Origin: Macrocybe gigantea | Taxonomy: Eukaryota; Basidiomycota; Agaricomycetes; Agaricales; Callistosporiaceae | Direction of reading: 5' to 3' | Length of the DNA: 64,000 nucleotides | Assembly: GCA_011319805.1 (NCBI GenBank) | Contig: SJRY01000050.1 | Span: 558,001-622,000, forward strand | Part shown: positions 58,488 through 64,000 of the stretch, one piece after another | Numbering within the stretch: position 1 is the stretch's first letter | How the letters are laid out: each line of letters opens with the position of its first letter | Made by a program: the position numbers and the translations under genes | Notes under the pieces: generated by a model | Database searches by the model: none | The model's input: only the letters and a program-made list of their open reading frames with translations | What the model was told of the DNA's origin: nothing

Positions 58488-59430
58488 TGCCACTGGGTGG
58501 AACTTGGCTAATTGACGCAGGGACGGCGAAAGCTTGGGGATTCGGGAGGGGACGATGGTGAAGTCCTGCCGAAGGATATGAAAATAACCTGCAAACTGAC
58601 CTGTGGGACAACCCAGGAATTAGGTTGTTCTAAAAAGCAGTATATTGGCAACCACACCGCTATTGGCAATCACGTGCCGTCAACTTTGAAAACGACTGCC
58701 CGCAGGGTCACCACCTCTTATCGCGTATAGTCGACTACGGAGTTCGTCGGAATGCATGGTATCGTCCAGTAACCGTTAAATTGCAAAACATTGCGAAGAC
58801 GAAGACATGAAATATCTGACATTGAAGCAGCCTCTGACAGCGTGGAAACTTAGTTATTTCTGTTTGGCCTTATATGTTCCGCATAAGCATTGGTTTCCTA
58901 ACCGTCTTCAACATCCGAACGCATCGAATTACTGAATTAACGATAAGGAGGACCGTATCTACCATATAAGATACACCATTGGACCCTACATTTTCTTTAT
59001 CTCAAGCGTGGAACTCGTACCTGTCCAGGTGATCATGCATATCATGCTTTGTCCAGAAACAAATGCTTGCGGCATTCTCAACCACGACGGTCCCAAGAAA
59101 CTGGGAATATTGTGTGCTGGCCATGGTGCCCGCCTGGATGTTGAATGTGATGCCTCTTGATGCATCCCAGGCAAGATTCTTCTTTGACACCTTCGTTGAT
59201 GCTCGCGTCGACGCTTGCGTTGGACAGATGCCAGACATGGGCGCTCCTGATATTCTACTTCCATCCCTTCAACGTGCTGTTTCAGGGACGATCCTTTTGC
59301 CATGGCAATCACCGTGTCTAACGGAGGTGCTAGCGCAAGTATAAGGTGGACATGAAGGCGTGGCACCCAACCCAGACTTGCCTCCGCTTTTACGCCTGCG
59401 CGACGCGCTCCTAATCCCATCCTATCGAAA
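58488..59430. other. Intergenic, with weak minus-strand frames at 58986-59420
   Basis: The promoter of the Zn2Cys6 gene must lie just right of 58487. Minus-strand frames at 59238-59002 (ITFNIQAGTMASTQYSQFLG) and 59420-58986 overlap with a frame change and could form a small protein. No family was recognised. Support is too weak for a gene call. Confidence 0.3.
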
Positions 59431-59658
59431 ATGTCGGATCCCCAGACTAATCAACCCGGGCACAAGCCACCTATGTGTAGGCCCCAGTCGAAGCTGGCTT
59501 TCATCACGTTTCTTAAACATTGATTAGCTACCACCGTCGGTGAACTGGGCACGGAGTTCGCTAAAGGTGCGGCAGAAGAAGGAGGTTCGAAAGCCGTGGA
59601 GTATGGCACTTCAGAGCAAGGCCAGCAGCAGCTAGAAGATGCAAAAGCCCAAGCTCAG
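59431..59658 (+). CDS. Possible small gene fragment, unrecognised
   Basis: A short ATG frame (MSDPQTNQPGHKPP) is followed after a plausible intron by a hydrophilic helix-like segment, GELGTEFAKGAAEEGGSKAV, and EYGTSEQGQQQLEDAKAQAQ. It ends at a consensus GTAAGC donor at 59659. The junction phase could not be reconciled, and the 3' part was not found. It could be a small stress-type hydrophilic protein or a chance open stretch. Confidence 0.25.
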
Positions 59659-59924
59659 GTAAGCAGCCGCCGTAGCAGTCCTGTGACTTCCTTCGATGAA
59701 TATGTCGAAAACAGGGTTTGTGGGCGAAATATTGCAGTTGCCTCTCAGCGTGATTTCTATGCGAGCCAAATGCATATAACTTGTCGGTTTTTGTATGGGC
59801 ATTTTCTGATATGGGTTCCACTGTTCGTACAATTTTTGGTTCATGTATATCCATCTATATGTCGAGAGAGAATTTTCAATACGGATCATCAGTCAAAGAG
59901 TACAGATGATGGAAATAGTGGTTG

Positions 59925-61698
59925 AATGATGTGGTGCGTCAGCGCGTCATCTTTGGGCTGATGTGATTGTCGTTTAGACTGACTCTTCATTGAATCATCT
60001 AAAGCTAGACCGAATGGTACGGCTCCTCAGGCGAAGGACCCATTTTGACGAAAGCACCACAATACGGCGCCTGAAGACACTGATTAGCGCCGTACCTGAC
60101 GGGCGCTCGTTTTGACTCTTTGCCTTCCTAGCGCTCAAGGCACTGTATCCCCATCCAAGGCTTAAAGCACGAGCATGGGTCCGCTGACGTGCCCGGCATC
60201 CAAAGTGATCGGTATTGTTCTCGAAGAATGAAAACACAGCTGGGGCGCAGAATTTTTGAGCTCCTTTCGAAACCTCAATTGTGATATGAGCTTTTGCAAT
60301 ACACCTTAGCCGCAGGGAGCCCGCGTGCCAGCGCAGCTCTGGCGGACACGTCGTCTAAAATTCTTCGATAAATGCAGTGTAAGCACTAGTCAAAAACCCT
60401 TAACCATGGTTCGAGCAGATTCGTCACCACGATGCAGTCCACGTACTGGGGTAAGATGCCGAGACATTCCAACATGGCAATGCGATTCCAGATCAATGTG
60501 GCTGACAGGCGGTTGAATGTGACTCGACTTTGAATGATCGATCGAAACACGGCACCGAGGAAATTGATCTCGATTAAGATGAATTGCCGCTGGGTTTAAC
60601 TCATCCTCTTCATCGTTATCTGATAGTAACCTTCGAATTTATGGGGTACCAGTACTTCCTTCTACGGCGAACAATGGAAAAGCTAAGTATGCAGCACTCG
60701 ACGAGGTCCGACTAATTCCGATGATCATTTCTAGGTCCCCTAAGAACAAAGCTATCCTATCTAGGCGCCTACCATCTACCAGAAACACCACAGCATATGG
60801 ACGGTTCCTGTAACAATCCTCATGAAACCGATTCAACTTTGGGACGTAGCGCTCAGAGTCTTCACGTAACTCTCAATGCATTGTGACACCGCTGGTTTCT
60901 TGTGGGCACTTTCTGCCATCTTTCACAGCACGGCGAACTTGCTGAGGATTCGAGACCGCCGGCGAGTCATGGGTGGGCTATCCTGACTGCGGATGACGCT
61001 GAAAGATGTAATCGCACTTCCTCACCAGTGCCTCGCATGGTTAGGGGTAGTGGGACCGATCTGTCAAACGTCTCCATTTTCTTACGCATTTTTGGGAAGG
61101 AACAAGAACTAAGAACCAAGAGCCAAGAGCATCGTGACCCAACCACAGCATCGACATGAGGGACCTTTCAGCTCCCCTATCTTCACCGATCCGTATTAGC
61201 TAGGGTTCTTCCCATGTTCGCCGCCATCTTCTGGTGAATGGTGACGTCCGCCCACGTTTTAGTTCAGCCTAGGCGCGTGGAGTGCCAATGCCGAAGATGC
61301 TCACGTTACAATCAATCAGAGAGGATTAGTGGAGTGGCGTAAGACGCGTAACTACTTTTTATCCTAGGAATTACCGTTTACAATCTCCCTGTCATAAGGT
61401 ATAAAAACTAAGTAGGGAATCCATGTACTGTTACGACACATTCACGTATACAAAAGAAAAAAACACAAAACATTGCACTACATGTAGATATAAATATCAT
61501 GCTGGAGAAGGAATGACTAATCGTACATACCGCCAAGAAAAGAGAAGGGAAAAAAATACAAGTCCTTCAGGTGATTCAATCTGAATTAAACCAAGTCATA
61601 TCATTCGACGGGAGGGGATGCGGACGTATGCACACGTCTTGCCAAAATAGGTGCAGGACAGGAAGGGAGAGCGTCTCGTAACGGCGTCGATCGTTGAT
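59925..61698. other. 1.8 kb with no supported gene
   Basis: Only scattered short frames occur, such as 59995-60237 (-), 60325-60516 (+) and 60902-61159 (+), without domains or consistent splice structure. The right edge is the 3' flank of the Hsp20 gene; the 61,440-61,560 part is A-rich. No tRNA or repeat was recognised. Confidence 0.4.
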
Positions 61699-62486
61699 CT
61701 ACACCTGTTCGTTCTTGGGAATGGTGTCCGGTTCCGCGTCATGATCTGGGGCTTTGTCTGACTCAGCCCTGTCCTTAACAGCTGGTGTCTGACCCTCTGG
61801 GGAAGGACATCGCGGCCAAGTGACAATCAAGATGCCATCTTGGAAGCGCGCTGTGATATCCGTGCTCTGTGACGAATGGAAGTCAATGATTCCGCACAGT
61901 AATTAGAAAACAGGTTCACGAACCTTGACGCCGGCAGGCATGACGAGGGAACGACGGAAGCGGCCGTAGCGCAGCTCCTGCACTGGGACTTTAATTTGGG
62001 CGTCACCATTATCCACATCCATCTCGCCCGAAGACACGGCGTCCGCAGAGACAATCGGGTTCCGGGGTAGAGATACGGCAGATAGTCGGACACGAGGCTT
62101 CCGCTCGCCTTCAACGAGGAGCGTATTGTTCTCGAGCCTCAAGGAACCTCGTCGTTCCTGACACCAGGGAGTTCAAATGATGCCACAACGGTAGAACTCG
62201 CAAGGTCATCTACGAGGTCGAGTCTGCAAAAGGCATCGTTCAGCTCATTTTCGCATTTAGAAATAAAATTCAGGAAATACCTCGGTATAAAAATGGTAGG
62301 CTGGTTTCTGGGTGCCACAAGACGTATTTTTCCCTCCAGGAGAGCTTGCCTGCATTTAAGATTTGCGTGATAATCCACCATGCGCTTAAATGCGGCGCTG
62401 TCCAGAAGGCCTGCTGGCCCAGAATGCATGGGTGAAGGCGAGTGGCTTCGTACACGGCGAATTGGCTGTTCGTTTGTAGTTCGCAT
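61699..62486 (-). CDS. Small heat-shock protein (Hsp20/alpha-crystallin family)
   Basis: The minus-strand gene starts at ATG 62486 (MRTTNEQPIRRVRSHSPSP). Intron 1 (GTATTT...TTGCAG, near 62280-62225) joins IPR to LDLVDDLASSTVVASFELPG, the opening of the alpha-crystallin domain. RLENNTLLVEGERKPR and VQELRYGRFRRSLVMPAGVK follow. A GTTCGT...CACAG intron leads to STDITARFQDGILIVTWPR, which bears the conserved A-x-F-x-DGIL end of the domain. A Glu/Asp-rich tail ends at 61699. It is an ATP-independent holdase for unfolded proteins. Between ELPGVRNDEV and LRLENN the frame slips by one base at 62139-62146. Either one T is missing from the sequence or this copy is broken. Confidence 0.85.
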
Positions 62487-62560
62487 CGTATATGAGAAAA
62501 CAAAGGAGACTCGGGAGTACGTCGAAAAAGCAGGACTTGAGAGCCCCTAGGTGGGTACGT

Positions 62561-62569
62561 CTTTATATA
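62561..62569 (-). promoter_or_regulatory. TATA box of the Hsp20 gene
   Basis: TATATAAAG on the minus strand lies about 75 bp upstream of the ATG at 62486. A CCCCT/AGGGG stress-type motif lies nearby at 62544-62548. Both fit an inducible heat-shock promoter, though the stress motif would be inside the leader. Confidence 0.5.
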
Positions 62570-63111
62570 GCGTCACGTCGGCTGGTGCCGAGTCACCTTT
62601 TTTGAGTCATACCTATAAGAGATATCTCGGGCGACAGACGCTGAATGATCCGTCTACGTATGAGAAAGGGTCTCTGGTGTGACATCGAGATGCCCGGGCT
62701 CCGCAGGCCCAGCATGGACGAGGTTGAATGGACCACGCCGCGATCGGCATCGGAGGATGCTCCAGCCGTGGCTGTGCCTGATACACACAGGCTATGTCGC
62801 GAATGTACTGGAATTGGGAAGCCGGTCCCAGATTCTTGTGGAACTAGTGCCCGCCTATTCCGGTGCTCCTTAAGCGACGTAAAATGCGGTGAGTCTGCGG
62901 AATGCAGGGCGACGCGTCGGCTTGAGTACAATGCAGGCATGGATGCTGTTCCAAATTAGTCAGCCTGTCTATTTGTGACACATTCGCTCCCAAGGCAATG
63001 ACAAATCAGACCAAACACGCGTTCATGGTTTGGCCGACTGAAGGAAATCGTTTTTTTGTGTTTTGGTTTCTGACAAACGACGTCGCCTCACTCGCCATAG
63101 CATCATCCACG

Positions 63112-64000
63112 ATGAGCAAGGTGGTCTTCGGTTTGTCATGTTTCGTGCGCTATGCTGGGTCATCGCTTACGACAACCGTTCTACACTGTTTATTCAGTGG
63201 GCAATGTGCCCTACAACATGGGGGAAGACCAGTTGATCGAGGTGTTCAAATCCGTGGGACAAGTTGTTGGTTTTAGGTATAGTTTCCGAATCAATCCTTT
63301 TCCCGCTGTGTCATATCATGGTGCTGGCTCAAACGTTCACATATCCCGTTCAGACTGGTCTTTGACAGAGAAACCGGAAAGCCCAAAGGATATGGCTTTT
63401 GTGAATTTGCGGGTACATGAATCTGTCTTGCGTTCCCCATTCATAACTGTTGTCTGACCCAAAATTCTCAATCCTCTTCAAACGCAATTGTATCCTCAAC
63501 CTCGATGCAAACCATGCTTGGAAACCTTGTTCTTCAACAAAAAAAATATACAACGACCGACCCAACTCGCGTGATCCTTCACATCAAACTATTGCGTTGT
63601 GCCACTCAATGTTGTTGTCCTGTGGTCCCTGTAAAATATAATGTTGTTGGTCGACATCTTTTTGTGCCCGTGCCATTGTTTCTGGCATCGCGTCCCACTG
63701 AACAGATCACGAAACGGCTGCTTCCGCAGTTCGCAATCTCAACAACATTGATGTAGGCGGGCGCCCGCTCCGAATCGACATTGCAGACTCGGACCCCTTA
63801 TTGGAGGGAAAAACGACCGTCCGCGGTGAACTGGTCGACAGCGGTTCAGACCATCGCGGACATTGGCGTGGCGTCGGTGGGTCCAGCGACGCAAGGGGCC
63901 ATTATGACTCGAGTTCTTTCCTGTCCAATCTGCCTGCAGGAAAACTTATGCCAAAAGGTTCCACGTCGTTGGATTTCATCAGTCAGACATTGGCAAGCAT
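63112..64000 (+). CDS. CSTF2: Cleavage stimulation factor 64 kDa subunit (RNA15-type), 5' part
   Basis: Exons 63112-63130, 63198-63276, 63354-63412 and 63706 to the window end join in frame. Protein: [20 protein letters not shown], then [40 protein letters not shown] and DIADSDP. This is a complete N-terminal RRM with RNP2 (VFVGNVPY) and RNP1 (KGYGFCEF). A Gly/Ser/Asp-rich linker then leads to [20 protein letters not shown], the start of the hinge that binds CstF77/Rna14. It acts in 3'-end cleavage of pre-mRNA. Introns 1 and 2 are about 70 nt, while intron 3 is 293 nt. The gene continues past 64000. Confidence 0.92.

Overview
This 64 kb window is nuclear DNA of a filamentous basidiomycete, most likely an agaricomycete mushroom-former. 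The genes carry many short introns of about 45-70 nt. Single-copy eukaryotic genes are recognisable: biotin-protein ligase, RBX1, tubulin cofactor C, eL41, an RSC7-type chromatin factor, CSTF64 and a NIMA kinase. The mobile elements are types common in basidiomycete genomes. No bacterial, organellar or viral-cluster features are seen.

Positions 1-17,100 are a nest of transposable elements. A chromodomain-bearing Ty3/gypsy LTR retrotransposon lies at 176-6104, with 196-bp LTRs and a CCAAA target duplication. Its LTRs differ at only two sites and its pol frame has two TGA stops. To its right is a minus-strand, two-gene transposon of a basidiomycete-expanded type (6810-16990). Its large transposase-like gene is split inside an exon by a 3.7 kb PIF/Harbinger element (10821-14536), which still appears to encode an intact DDE transposase and a Myb/SANT-like partner.

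Positions 17,600-39,900 are ordinary gene-dense chromosome. In order: a GPCR-like membrane protein (-), BPL1 (+), a small multi-TM promethin/LDO-like protein (+), a KIN3/NIMA kinase (-), a decayed copy of the 3' end of the giant gene described next (-), a DUF7330-like gene (+), an Rrn9-like Pol I factor (-) head-to-head with eL41 (+), RSC7/NPL6 (+), a Ser-rich coiled-coil protein (-), a conserved possibly mitochondrial protein (+) and a 7-TM protein (+).

Positions 39,900-51,230 are one giant minus-strand gene. It combines Tyr/Gly/Thr-rich low complexity, a PH-like domain, Ser/Thr/Pro-rich tracts, an Arg/Ser domain and coiled coils. From 51,456 on come RBX1 (+), TBCC (+), a Cys-rich small ORF (+), a Zn2Cys6 transcription factor (-), a mostly gene-poor stretch, an Hsp20 (-), and the start of CSTF64/RNA15 (+), which runs off the window end.

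Exon junctions were worked out by hand from reading frames and splice motifs. Several otherwise convincing genes lose frame by one base, often at homopolymers. These may be sequence errors rather than real mutations, and are flagged. Family names rest on remembered family features, not on a search.
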